Shown here one piece after another: positions 43,236 through 53,369 of a stretch of DNA of 64,000 bases. The first letter of the stretch is position 1; every line of letters starts with the position of its first letter. The stretch lies in NCBI GenBank assembly GCA_963713695.1, contig CAVQMU010000009.1, positions 434,001-498,000 on the forward strand, written 5' to 3'. This DNA is from Rhodoblastus sp963713695 (GTDB taxonomy: Bacteria > Pseudomonadota > Alphaproteobacteria > Rhizobiales > Beijerinckiaceae). The position numbers and the translations under genes are program-made. The notes under the pieces are model-generated. The model was given only the letters and a program-made list of their open reading frames with translations. It did not search any database and had not been told where the DNA came from.

Positions 43236-44675
43236 TCACGCGCCGACCTCCCACTCAGTCGTCGGTTCGCCCGTTTCCTTGTTCTTGCCGTCCTTGAGCT
43301 TGATTCCCATACCCCCAAGAAGATCGCGCAACCGGTCGGATTCCGCGAAGTTTTTCGCTCGCCGCGCCGCCAGCCTCTCGGCAACCAGTTTTTCGACTTC
43401 CGCCTCGTCCACGTCCGCGATCGACGCCGCCCTCGCTTCCCACGCGGCGGGATCGTCCTGCAACAGGCCGAGCAGGCCCGCGGCTCGAGCGAGCTTTTCA
43501 GCTTCCGCCTTGCTGGTCTGGGTCCTTGACGGCTCGGCCTTGCCGGCGAGCGCATGCAGTTCCGCCATGGCGCGGGGGATGTTGAGATCGTCGAGCAGAG
43601 CCTCGACAAAACTCGGCCGCAACGGCGCCTGCGCCGCGCTTTCCGCGCTTACGCCTTGCGCGCGCAAGAATCCGTACCAGCGAACCAGCGTTTTTTCCGC
43701 CTCTTCCAGAGCCTTGACGGTCCAGTCGATCGGCTGGCGATAGTGGCTGCGCAGCATGGCGAGTCGCAAGACCTCGCCGCGCCAAGCCTTGCCGCCGAAC
43801 TTGTCCGAATGCAGCAACTCGTGGATGGTGATGAAATTGCCGAGGCTCTTCGACATTTTCTCGCCTTCGACCTGCAGGAAGCCATTGTGCATCCACACAT
43901 TGGCCATGACGTCATGGCCGAAGGCGCAACGCGTCTGGGCGATCTCGTTTTCATGGTGCGGGAAGACTAGGTCGATGCCGCCGCCGTGGATGTCGAACAC
44001 TTCGCCAAGATGCTTGTGCGACATGGCCGAGCATTCGATATGCCAGCCCGGCCGCCCCCGGCCCCAGGGGCTGTCCCAGCCCGGCTCTTCGTCCTTGGAG
44101 GGCTTCCACAGCACGAAGTCCATCTCGCCCTTCTTGTAGGGCGCGACCTCGACGCGGGCGCCGGCGATCATGTCGTCGAGCGGCCGGCGCGACAATTGGC
44201 CGTAATCGGGCATCGAGGGCACGTCGAACAGCACATGGCCGTCCGCCGCATAGGCGTGGCCATTGGCGATCAGCTTTTCGATGATCCCGACCATTTCCGC
44301 GATATGTTCGGTGGCGCGCGGCTGCACGTCCGGCGGCAGGCAGTTCAGCGCGGCGACATCCTGCTGGAACACCTTGTTGGTGCCTTCCGTCAGCTCGCGA
44401 ATGGTGATTTTCCGCTCGGCGGCGCGCGCGTTGATCTTGTCGTCGACATCCGTGATGTTGCGGACATATTTGACGTGCTCGACGCCGTATTTTTCCCGCA
44501 GCAGGCGGTAGAGCACGTCGAAGACGATCAGCGGCCGCGCATTGCCGATATGGGCGAAGTCATAGACCGTGGGGCCGCAGACATAGAGGCGCACGTTGTC
44601 CGCGTCGATCGGCTCGAGGACTTCGCGCTCGCGGCTGAGCGTATTGTAGAGTTTGAGCGGCAGTGAGATGGACAT
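43236..44675 (-). CDS. cysS: Cysteinyl-tRNA synthetase
   Basis: Class I aminoacyl-tRNA synthetase of 479 residues that charges tRNA-Cys. Motifs: YVCGPTVYDFAHIGNARPLIVFDVL with the zinc Cys and the HIGH-like sequence (HIGN), GWHIECSAMSHKHLG and HGGGIDLVFPHHENEIAQT (zinc ligands), and EGEKMSKSLGNF (KMSKS). The C-terminal DALR-like region follows. The start at 44675 (MSISLPLKLYNTLS) is chosen over a longer frame from 44777, because family members begin with LYNTLSRE. Confidence 0.95.
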   Translation of the reverse strand: MSISLPLKLYNTLSREREVLEPIDADNVRLYVCGPTVYDFAHIGNARPLIVFDVLYRLLREKYGVEHVKYVRNITDVDDKINARAAERKITIRELTEGTNKVFQQDVAALNCLPPDVQPRATEHIAEMVGIIEKLIANGHAYAADGHVLFDVPSMPDYGQLSRRPLDDMIAGARVEVAPYKKGEMDFVLWKPSKDEEPGWDSPWGRGRPGWHIECSAMSHKHLGEVFDIHGGGIDLVFPHHENEIAQTRCAFGHDVMANVWMHNGFLQVEGEKMSKSLGNFITIHELLHSDKFGGKAWRGEVLRLAMLRSHYRQPIDWTVKALEEAEKTLVRWYGFLRAQGVSAESAAQAPLRPSFVEALLDDLNIPRAMAELHALAGKAEPSRTQTSKAEAEKLARAAGLLGLLQDDPAAWEARAASIADVDEAEVEKLVAERLAARRAKNFAESDRLRDLLGGMGIKLKDGKNKETGEPTTEWEVGA

Positions 44676-44886
44676 GGATACCCCCGGCTCTGGCCTGGGC
44701 GTCGATCTCTTGCAAACCTGGGGAGACATGACGGCGCCAGCCAGCTGAGCTGCTAGCTGATAATCGAAATCCTGCAAGGAATTTGCGAATGCGTCATGAC
44801 CGCACCATGCTGTTTTCGCGCTTCCGCGTCAAGCCGGTTCGGAAGCGCCATGCCGGCTTCATTCGCAAACCGGGCCGCCAAGAACG

Positions 44887-45823
44887 TCAGCCGGTGACGA
44901 ATTCCCTGGCCGAAAAACCCTGCGCGAACAGAAGCGCCGTGAGGTCGCTGTGATCAACCCGCGCCTGCGCGGCGGTCGCTACGGCCGGCTTGGCGCGATA
45001 CGCGACGCCCAGGCCCGCCTCTTCCAGCATGGCAAGGTCGTTGGCGCCGTCGCCGATCGCCATGGTTTCCTCGGGTCCGATCTGCAGTCGCGCCGCGAGG
45101 TCGCGCAGGGTCGCGAGCTTCGCCGCCTTGCCCAGGATGGGCTCCTCCACCGCGCCGACGAATTTGCCATTCTCGACGCGCAAAATGTTGGCGCGATGCT
45201 CGTCGAATCCGATCTTCGCCGCGATGCGCGAGGTGAAAAGCGTAAATCCGCCAGACACCAGCGCCGCATAGGCGCCATGGGCGCGCATCGTGCGCACGAG
45301 CGTTGTTCCGCCCGGCGTCAGGGTGATGCGCTCGTCGATCGCCTTGTCCACCACGCTGGCGTCAAGCCCGGCAAGCAAAGCCACCCGCTCCCGCAGGGCT
45401 GGCTCGAAGGCGATTTCGCCGCGCATGGCGCGTTCGGTGATTTCGGAGACCTTGGCCTTGAGACCGACGAAGTCGGCGAGTTCGTCGATACATTCCTGGC
45501 CGATCATGGTCGAATCCATGTCGGCGAGCAGCAGTTTTTTGCGCCGGTTAGCCAGTGGCTGCACGAAAATATCGACAGCCGCCTGGCCGATGCCAAGCCG
45601 CAGGACGGAAACCGCCGCCTTGCAATAGCCGGCGTCGGCAAAAGCCGCCTCCGCGCGATTGCCATGGGCCGCGCCCGGTGCGAAAGGAATGTCGGCGGCC
45701 TGTCCCGGCGCGAGAATCACTGGATCGCCCGCTCCTGGCAGGCGCCGCGCAGCCGCAGCAAGCGTTTCGCGTGTCAGAGATCTGGGCGCCGGCGGCGCCG
45801 ACCAGTGTCGCGACGTGAGTCAT
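44887..45823 (-). CDS. serB: Phosphoserine phosphatase SerB (one frameshift)
   Basis: HAD-family enzyme releasing serine from O-phosphoserine. The catalytic motif LLADMDSTMIGQECIDELAD, then LVSGGFTLFTSRIA and MAIGDGANDLAMLEEAGLGVA, are conserved. The N-terminus is interrupted: MTHVATLVGAAGAQISDT (from 45823) continues in another frame as ETLAAAARRLPGAGDPV. Removing one base near 45768-45772 joins them to a protein of 311 residues. A further in-frame ATG lies at 45838. It is divergent from miaA, so the frameshift is near the promoter side but within coding sequence. Confidence 0.87.
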
Positions 45824-45865
45824 AATCAATTCTGGCATTCTCGACTTTTGGATGGATCGGAGTTC

Positions 45866-46756
45866 TTGAAATTGAAGGAGCTTCAAGCCGTGCTCATCGC
45901 AGGGCCGACGGCCAGTGGCAAGTCCGCCCGGGCTGTTTCGCTCGCCAGCGAACATCACGGAATTGTGATCAACGCTGATTCCATGCAGGTTTACAGCGAC
46001 CTCGCCGTATTGTCGGCCCGTCCGAATCCTGTGGAGGAAGGCAACGCGCCGCATCTGCTTTTCGGCCATATCGGCGCCGAGCGCAACTATTCGGTTGGCC
46101 AATGGCTCGAGGACGCCAGATGGGCTATGGAACAGGCGCTTCACATGGACCGAACGCCGATTTTTGTCGGCGGAACAGGCATGTATTTCAAGGCCCTCAT
46201 CCAGGGCCTCTCCGCCATGCCAGCCGTGCCCCCGGACGTGCGCGATCACATACGCAATCAGAGCAATGGCGTCGCGCCGGAGGAATTGCACGCGAGATTG
46301 CGCGCGCTCGATCCGGAAACGGCCGCGAGGCTGCGCCCGTCCGATCCGCAGCGCATCATCCGCGCGCTCGAGGTTTTTGCAGCCACTGGCCAGCCGCTGG
46401 CAAGTTTTCAGGGCGCGCGCGAAAAGCCGCTGCTGAACGCCGCAAGGTGCCGCGCCCTTTTCATCGCGCCTGAAAAAGCCGAACTGAACCGCCGTATAGA
46501 CGCGCGTTTCGACCAGATGATGCGGGATGGGGCGCTGGAGGAAGCGCGCCGACTGATGGCGCGCAACCTCGATTCCTCCTTGCCGGCCATGCGCGCGGTC
46601 GGCGTTCCCGGCCTTGTCGCGCATTTGCGCGGCGAATGCGCGTTGGAAGCGGCGGTCGAGCGCGGCAAGCGCGACAGCCGGCAATACGCCAAGCGCCAGT
46701 TCACCTTCGCCCGCACGCAATTGCCGGAATTCGAGTGGGTCGCGCCGGAATTCTAA
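45866..46756 (+). CDS. miaA: tRNA dimethylallyltransferase MiaA
   Basis: Adds the isopentenyl group to A37 of tRNAs reading UNN codons; 296 residues. P-loop LIAGPTASGKSARAVSLA at the start, then NADSMQVYSDLAVLSARP, FVGGTGMYFKALIQGLS and the C-terminal RQYAKRQFTFARTQL. Starts with TTG at 45866 (GGAG just upstream, MKLKELQAVLIAGPT); an earlier TTG lies at 45848. The long frame opening at 45659 is antisense to serB and rejected. Divergent from serB and convergent with gltX. Confidence 0.93.
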   Translation: MKLKELQAVLIAGPTASGKSARAVSLASEHHGIVINADSMQVYSDLAVLSARPNPVEEGNAPHLLFGHIGAERNYSVGQWLEDARWAMEQALHMDRTPIFVGGTGMYFKALIQGLSAMPAVPPDVRDHIRNQSNGVAPEELHARLRALDPETAARLRPSDPQRIIRALEVFAATGQPLASFQGAREKPLLNAARCRALFIAPEKAELNRRIDARFDQMMRDGALEEARRLMARNLDSSLPAMRAVGVPGLVAHLRGECALEAAVERGKRDSRQYAKRQFTFARTQLPEFEWVAPEF

Positions 46757-46757
46757 A

Positions 46758-46860
46758 GCATTTTCGAGCGAAGTGGATTCCGGTTCGCGTTAAGAAAATG
46801 CGTGAAAACAAGAAACTAGAGCCTGTTTGGTGAACAGGAGTTCACCGAACAGGCTATAGC
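46758..46860. repeat. Dispersed intergenic repeat, copy D, with hairpin
   Basis: Shorter body (the segment between CGTTAAG and AAATGCGTG is deleted relative to copies A and B) followed by a stem of about 20 bp around an AGGA loop (46815-46859), with one G-T pair and one mismatch. It fills the gap between the convergent miaA and gltX genes. Confidence 0.9.
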
Positions 46861-46863
46861 TTC

Positions 46864-48231
46864 TCAAGCCGAAAGTCGCGCCAAAACCCGGGACCGGCCG
46901 ATCAGCGGCAGCAATTTCGCCAATTCCGGACCGGATTCGCGACCGGTCAGGGCGAGGCGCAGCGGGTGAAACATCGCCTTGCCCTTGAGGCCGGTTTCTT
47001 CTTTCAGCTTTTGCGTCCACTGGCCCCAGCTCGAGTTGTCGAGCGGTTCGGGCGGCAGCGCGTTTTTCGCGGCTGCTGCGAAATCAGGCGCCAAGGCCTC
47101 GCCCGCAATTTCGCCCTCGATCACCCGCCACCAATCGGCAATATCGGAAAACTGCGTGAGATTTCCCCTCGCGCAAAGCCAGAGCGGCTCGGCCTTGGCG
47201 CCGACGATCTCCAGCGCCTCCAACCGCTCCCGAACGGAATCGTAGGAGAGGCCATGCAGCACCCGTTGCGACAGGTGGCGCAGCTCCTCATCGTCGAAAC
47301 GGGCGCTGGTGCGCGAGATCGCGTTGAGTTCGACCATGCCCGCGAGTTCCGGCAAGCTTTGGACAGGCTGCACCGCAATCGAAGAGCCAGTGAGCGTCGC
47401 CATGGCCGCCACGGCGAGCGATTCGACGCCAGCCTCGCGCAGTCCGGCGATCGACAGCGCGCCCGTGCGCTTGGAAAGCCCCTGCCCGTCCGAGCCGATC
47501 AGCAGATTGTGATGGGCGAACAGCGGCGGAGCGACGGCGCCCAGGGCGCCAAAGAGCTGCAGCTGCACCGCCGTATTGGTGACATGGTCCTCGCCGCGAA
47601 TGATGTGGCTCACGCCCGCGTCGATATCGTCGACCACGGAAGGCAAGGTGTAGAGATAGGAGGCGTCCTCGCGCACCAGCACGGGGTCGGACAGCGAGGC
47701 GCAATCGATATGGCTTGGCCCGCGAATAAGGTCGTCCCATTTCACCACGTCCGGCGTCAGCCTGAAGCGCCAGTGCGGCTTGCGACCTTCCGCGAGCAGC
47801 TCCGTGCGCTCGGCGTCAGTCAGCGTCAGGGCCGCGCGGTCATAGACCGGCGGCGCGCCGCGGGCGATCTGCAGGCGGCGCTTGCGCTCGAGTTCGTCCG
47901 ACGTCTCGAAGCACGGGTAGAGACGGCCGGACTCCTTGAGTTGTTTCGCGGCGGCGTCATAGAGCGCGAAACGGTCGGATTGCTTGAACTTTTTGTCGGG
48001 CGTCGCGCCGAGCCATTCGAGATCGACCTCGATGCCGAGCGCATAGTCGGCGGTGGAGCGTTCGGAATCGGTGTCGTCAAACCGCAGGATGAAGCACCCG
48101 CCGTGTTTGCGAGCGAAAAAATAGTTCAACATCGCCGTGCGGGCGTTGCCGATGTGAATGCGCCCGGTCGGCGAGGGCGCAAAACGCACCACGGGCGCGC
48201 CGGAAACAGGAGTTTTCAAGGGCTGAATCAT
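46864..48231 (-). CDS. gltX: Glutamyl-tRNA synthetase
   Basis: Class I glutamyl-tRNA synthetase of 455 residues. VVRFAPSPTGRIHIGNARTAMLNYFFAR holds the HIGH-type motif (HIGN), LRFDDTDSERS follows, and the KMSKS-type motif is seen as GQGLSKRTGALS. C-terminal anticodon-binding region present. Alphaproteobacteria often have two gltX genes, one of which may be misacylating (Glu-tRNA-Gln for amidation); which one this is cannot be told by eye. Single gene behind cdc-type spacing of 150 bp to the GT21 gene on the other strand. Confidence 0.93.
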   Translation of the reverse strand: MIQPLKTPVSGAPVVRFAPSPTGRIHIGNARTAMLNYFFARKHGGCFILRFDDTDSERSTADYALGIEVDLEWLGATPDKKFKQSDRFALYDAAAKQLKESGRLYPCFETSDELERKRRLQIARGAPPVYDRAALTLTDAERTELLAEGRKPHWRFRLTPDVVKWDDLIRGPSHIDCASLSDPVLVREDASYLYTLPSVVDDIDAGVSHIIRGEDHVTNTAVQLQLFGALGAVAPPLFAHHNLLIGSDGQGLSKRTGALSIAGLREAGVESLAVAAMATLTGSSIAVQPVQSLPELAGMVELNAISRTSARFDDEELRHLSQRVLHGLSYDSVRERLEALEIVGAKAEPLWLCARGNLTQFSDIADWWRVIEGEIAGEALAPDFAAAAKNALPPEPLDNSSWGQWTQKLKEETGLKGKAMFHPLRLALTGRESGPELAKLLPLIGRSRVLARLSA

Positions 48232-48381
48232 GATCGCACTGGTTTAGCGCCTTTGCGCCGCTTCGTCACGCTCAGGGACGATGTCCGATCCGTTGTCATA
48301 GAAACGTGAAAAAAAATCCGCATAAGCGCAACAGGTTTAAACGCGGAATCAACGGATTCGCTACCGGGAGCCTTTGAACGA

Positions 48382-49545
48382 ATGACCGGACTTGCCGCCG
48401 CTGGCTTCTGCCTCTTCATGATGCTGTTCAACCTCTTTTCGCTGGCGCTGGCCGGCTGGCGCTGCCGCCTGCGCGAGACGCCGCTCGAAGGCCGGCTGAA
48501 GCACACTGGCCTCGCGGATCCCACGCCGCCGGTCAGCATCGTCCGCCCGGTCTGCGGGCTGGAGACCTTTTCGGAGCTGACGCTGCGCTCGACGTTCGAA
48601 CTCGACTATCCCGATTATGAAGTCCTCTTCTGCGTGCAAAAGAAGAACGATCCGATCATTCCGCTGATCGAGAAACTGCTGGCCGGACAGCCCGCGGGCC
48701 GCGGGCGCCTGCTGGTGGGCGACGACCCGATCAGCCCGAACCCGAAGCTCAACAATTGCTTCAAGGGCTGGCAGGCCGCGAAACATCAATGGATCGTGCT
48801 GGCCGATTCCAACGTGCTGGCGCCCAAGGATTATCTCCAGCAGATGCTGGTCCGATTCACGCCGGCCGTGGGGTTGGTCTGTTCGCCGCCGCTGGGAATC
48901 ATGCCCCGGGGGCTTTTCGCGCAGCTTGAATGCGGCTTCCTCAACTCCTTCCAGGCCCGCTGGCAATTCTGCGCCGACGCGCTCGGCGCCGGCTTCGCCC
49001 AGGGCAAGAGCATGATGTGGCGACGCGAGATTGTTGAAAAGGCCGGCGGCATTGCGGCGCTGGCTTCGGAAATCGCCGAGGACGCCGCGGCGACCAAGCT
49101 GGTGCGCGACGCCGGCATGAAGGTGGCTTTGGTCGACCGACCCTTCGGCCAGCCGCTGGGTCCGCGCACCCTGCGCGCCATCTACCAGCGGCAGACGCGC
49201 TGGGCGCGCCTGCGCCGCGCCTCCTTCCCGCTGATGTACGCGCCGGAAATCCTGGCTGTCTCCTTTTTGCCGATCCTCGCCGGCGCCTATGCCGCGCGCG
49301 ATTTCGGCTTCGAGCCCTGGACGGCGGCGGCGCTGGTCGCGGCGATGTGGCACGGGCCGGAAGCGCTGATGAACCGTTTCCTGCGCTGGCCGACGTCGCT
49401 GGCCTCGCCGCTGGCCTATCTGCTGCGCGACCTGATCCTGCCGGTAATCTGGATCGACGGCTGGCTCGGCGACGACTTCGTCTGGCTCGGCAATTCCATG
49501 ACTGTGCGCGAAGCCAGCGACGAAACGGCGGACGGCGCGGCGTGA
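48382..49545 (+). CDS. GT21 ceramide glucosyltransferase-like protein
   Basis: Membrane-bound glycosyltransferase of 387 residues resembling ceramide glucosyltransferases and HpnI-like hopanoid enzymes. N-terminal helix (AGFCLFMMLFNLFSLALAGW), then catalytic region PPVSIVRPVCGLE, YPDYEVLFCVQ, the D1/D2-type VLADSNVLAPKDYL and AEDAAATKLV, then RRxTRW-type (RQTRWARLRRASFP), and C-terminal helices. In bacteria such enzymes make glycosphingolipids or modify hopanoids; the acceptor is not known here. No other lipid genes adjacent. Confidence 0.85.
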   Translation: MTGLAAAGFCLFMMLFNLFSLALAGWRCRLRETPLEGRLKHTGLADPTPPVSIVRPVCGLETFSELTLRSTFELDYPDYEVLFCVQKKNDPIIPLIEKLLAGQPAGRGRLLVGDDPISPNPKLNNCFKGWQAAKHQWIVLADSNVLAPKDYLQQMLVRFTPAVGLVCSPPLGIMPRGLFAQLECGFLNSFQARWQFCADALGAGFAQGKSMMWRREIVEKAGGIAALASEIAEDAAATKLVRDAGMKVALVDRPFGQPLGPRTLRAIYQRQTRWARLRRASFPLMYAPEILAVSFLPILAGAYAARDFGFEPWTAAALVAAMWHGPEALMNRFLRWPTSLASPLAYLLRDLILPVIWIDGWLGDDFVWLGNSMTVREASDETADGAA

Positions 49546-49664
49546 TCGCCTGAAGCGACGCCTCCGCTTGGCAAAGGCGCCGAATTGCTGCAGCATGCCC
49601 CAGTGTTTTCGACCGTCTCGGCCGGGAACACTCGACATCATCAACAACCGAAAGGAGGTGTTCC

Positions 49665-49745
49665 GTGTCTCATTGTTCAGCGCCGCAAGTGCCGGCTTCC
49701 GGGAACCGGAGCGAAACAATCCTTCTCAGGGCAGGCATGGCGTAA
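49665..49745 (+). CDS. Candidate 26-codon small ORF with perfect Shine-Dalgarno
   Basis: Reading frame MSHCSAPQVPASGNRSETIL (then LRAGMA), starting GTG and preceded by AAAGGAGGTG, an exact match to the 16S anti-Shine-Dalgarno. A strong terminator follows at 49788-49823. There is no larger gene in this transcription unit: the upstream gene ends at 49545 and the next gene is on the other strand. Either a small protein or a regulatory RNA; no family recognised. Confidence 0.5.
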   Translation: MSHCSAPQVPASGNRSETILLRAGMA

Positions 49746-49787
49746 GCGCCGGCCGGAAGGGTTTGCCGCCTTGCGGTCAGACAATGG

Positions 49788-49823
49788 AAGGGCCGTCCGA
49801 AAGGGCGGCCCTTCGCATTTTTG
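49788..49823 (+). terminator. Rho-independent terminator
   Basis: Eleven-bp stem AAGGGCCGTCC/GGGCGGCCCTT (one G-T pair) with a GAAA loop and a T run at 49818-49822. Confidence 0.9.
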
Positions 49824-49835
49824 AGTCAGAATAAC

Positions 49836-50963
49836 TCAGACGAGTTCGGCCAAAGCCGAGGGATCAAAACCCTTCAGCTCATCGGCCTCGCCTTCGCGAA
49901 TTTTCCTCACCCAGTCGGGATCGCTTATCAGGGCCCTGCCGACCGCAATGAGATCGAATTCGTCGCGCTCCATCCGCTTGACCAGTTGTTCCAGGCCGAC
50001 GCTCCCGGAGCTTTCGCCGCCAAAGGCCGCCAGGAAATCGCCGGAAAGACCGACAGAGCCCACGCTGATCGTTGCAGCGCCTGTCAGCTTCTTCGCCCAA
50101 CCGGCAAAGTTCAACCCTTCGTCGCCGTCAACTTCGGGGAACTCAGGCTCCCAAAACCGGCGCTGGGAACAATGCAGGATATTCGCCCCGGCGCCGACCA
50201 GCGGACACAGCCATTCAGCCATCTCCGTCGGCGACTCCGCCAGACGAGCCTTGTAATCCTGCTGCTTCCACTGGCTGACGCGCAGGATGATGGGGAAGTC
50301 CGGACCTACCGCGGCGCGTACGGCGGCGACGACTTCGGCGGCGAAGCGCGACCTCTGCTTGATGGTGGCGCCGCCATAACGGTCTGTTCTTTCATTCGTG
50401 CCCGACCAAAAGAACTCGTCGATCAGATAGCCATGCGCGCCATGAATCTCGACAATATCGAATCCAAGACGCTTGGCGTCCGCCGCTGCGCGGGCGAATG
50501 CCGCGACAGTCGAGGCGATCGCCTCCTCGCTCATGCTCACGCCGCGGGGCTTCCCCGGCGCAACCAGGCCGGACGGGCTTTCGACGGGAGCGCCGGGCTC
50601 CCAGCGGCTCATCCCATATACCGCGCCGGTATGCCAGAGTTGCGGACCCATGCGGCCCCCAGCGGCATGAACCGCGTCGATGACGCCTTTCCAGCCGCGC
50701 AAGGCGTCATCGCCGTGAAAGAAGGGGATCGCCGCCTCATTACGCGACGCGGGACGATCAACCACCGTCCCCTCTGACAGGATCAATCCCACGCCCCCTT
50801 CCGCGCGACGCCGGTAATAGGCGGCGTTTTTGGCGTTCGGAATGCCGTCAGGCGCGGCGTTCCTGGTCATGGGCGCCATGACGATCCGATTTTTCAGCTC
50901 CAATGATCCCAGGCGAAACGGTCGAAAAAGAGTGTCTGTCGAGGAGGTTATGCGGGCATCCAT
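49836..50963 (-). CDS. Old Yellow Enzyme family NADH:flavin oxidoreductase
   Basis: FMN-dependent ene-reductase of 375 residues with TIM-barrel fold. LFRPFRLGSLELKNRIVMAPMTRN at the N-terminus, GPQLWHTGAV, then the active-site DIVEIHGAHGYLIDEFFW (HGAHG) and NERTDRYGG. Near the C-terminus DLIAVGRALISDPDW binds the FMN phosphate. Substrate is unknown; the family reduces activated alkenes. Separate gene between the small transcription unit and nadE on the same strand. Confidence 0.9.
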   Translation of the reverse strand: MDARITSSTDTLFRPFRLGSLELKNRIVMAPMTRNAAPDGIPNAKNAAYYRRRAEGGVGLILSEGTVVDRPASRNEAAIPFFHGDDALRGWKGVIDAVHAAGGRMGPQLWHTGAVYGMSRWEPGAPVESPSGLVAPGKPRGVSMSEEAIASTVAAFARAAADAKRLGFDIVEIHGAHGYLIDEFFWSGTNERTDRYGGATIKQRSRFAAEVVAAVRAAVGPDFPIILRVSQWKQQDYKARLAESPTEMAEWLCPLVGAGANILHCSQRRFWEPEFPEVDGDEGLNFAGWAKKLTGAATISVGSVGLSGDFLAAFGGESSGSVGLEQLVKRMERDEFDLIAVGRALISDPDWVRKIREGEADELKGFDPSALAELV

Positions 50964-51055
50964 TGAGGTTGGTTGTGAATATCATTTCTTCCCGCAGGTC
51001 TAAAGCTCGGCGCTTTTTTGCGTCACGATTGGCGGATAAATCACGACACGGCAAG

Positions 51056-52804
<1,749 letters not shown>

Positions 52805-52884
52805 GGCCTCCGGTTTAGCTTATGGGGGCGAAGGCGGCAACGCCGGGCCTCGCCCGAAGATTTCACTGCGATGCCCCGCCTCGC

Positions 52885-53265
52885 TCAGGCCGCGCGGGGC
52901 GGTTCGCCCAGGATTTCGAGCTCGGCGACTTCGTCGTCAGTGAAAACGCGCGAGCGCATGTGGAAGCTGACGCCTTCCGGCCCCTCGATGGAAAAGGCGT
53001 TGCCGCCGCCATCGACCAAGTCGATGATGAGCTGGGTATGGCGCCAATATTCGAACAGGTTGGCGCGAATATAGAAGGGACAGCCGCCGATTTCGCCGAG
53101 CAGGACATCTTCATGGCTCGGATAATGTTCCGCAGCGGGATTGCACAGTGGCGCCGAGCCTTCGCAGCAGCCGCTGGACTGATTGAACACCAGCGGACCA
53201 TGCTTGTCCCTGAGACGGGCAATCCATAGCAGGGCTTCGGGCGTGGCTTCGACGCGCGCGGGCAT
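52885..53265 (-). CDS. DUF779 family protein
   Basis: Conserved protein of 126 residues. HGPLVFNQSSGCCEGSAPLC has the Cys residues typical of DUF779, and IRANLFEYWRHTQLIIDLVDGGGNAFSIE follows. DUF779 genes are usually next to an aldehyde dehydrogenase gene (known neighbourhood), as here. The start at 53265 follows GGAGG. A terminator lies between the two genes, so DUF779 may be expressed at a lower level or on its own. Activity unknown. Confidence 0.87.
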   Translation of the reverse strand: MPARVEATPEALLWIARLRDKHGPLVFNQSSGCCEGSAPLCNPAAEHYPSHEDVLLGEIGGCPFYIRANLFEYWRHTQLIIDLVDGGGNAFSIEGPEGVSFHMRSRVFTDDEVAELEILGEPPRAA

Positions 53266-53307
53266 TCGATCCTCCATTTGTCACGATCAGAATATAGTCC
53301 TTGGGAT

Positions 53308-53341
53308 CAAAAAAAGCGCGGCCCTGTTGCCAGAGCCGCGC
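53308..53341 (-). terminator. Rho-independent terminator after the aldehyde dehydrogenase gene
   Basis: On the minus strand GCGCGGC and GCCGCGC (53316-53322 and 53335-53341) form a stem followed by a run of seven T, 28 bp after the dehydrogenase stop codon. Confidence 0.88.
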
Positions 53342-53369
53342 AAAGTCTAGCTTGCGGAGGCGCTTATTC

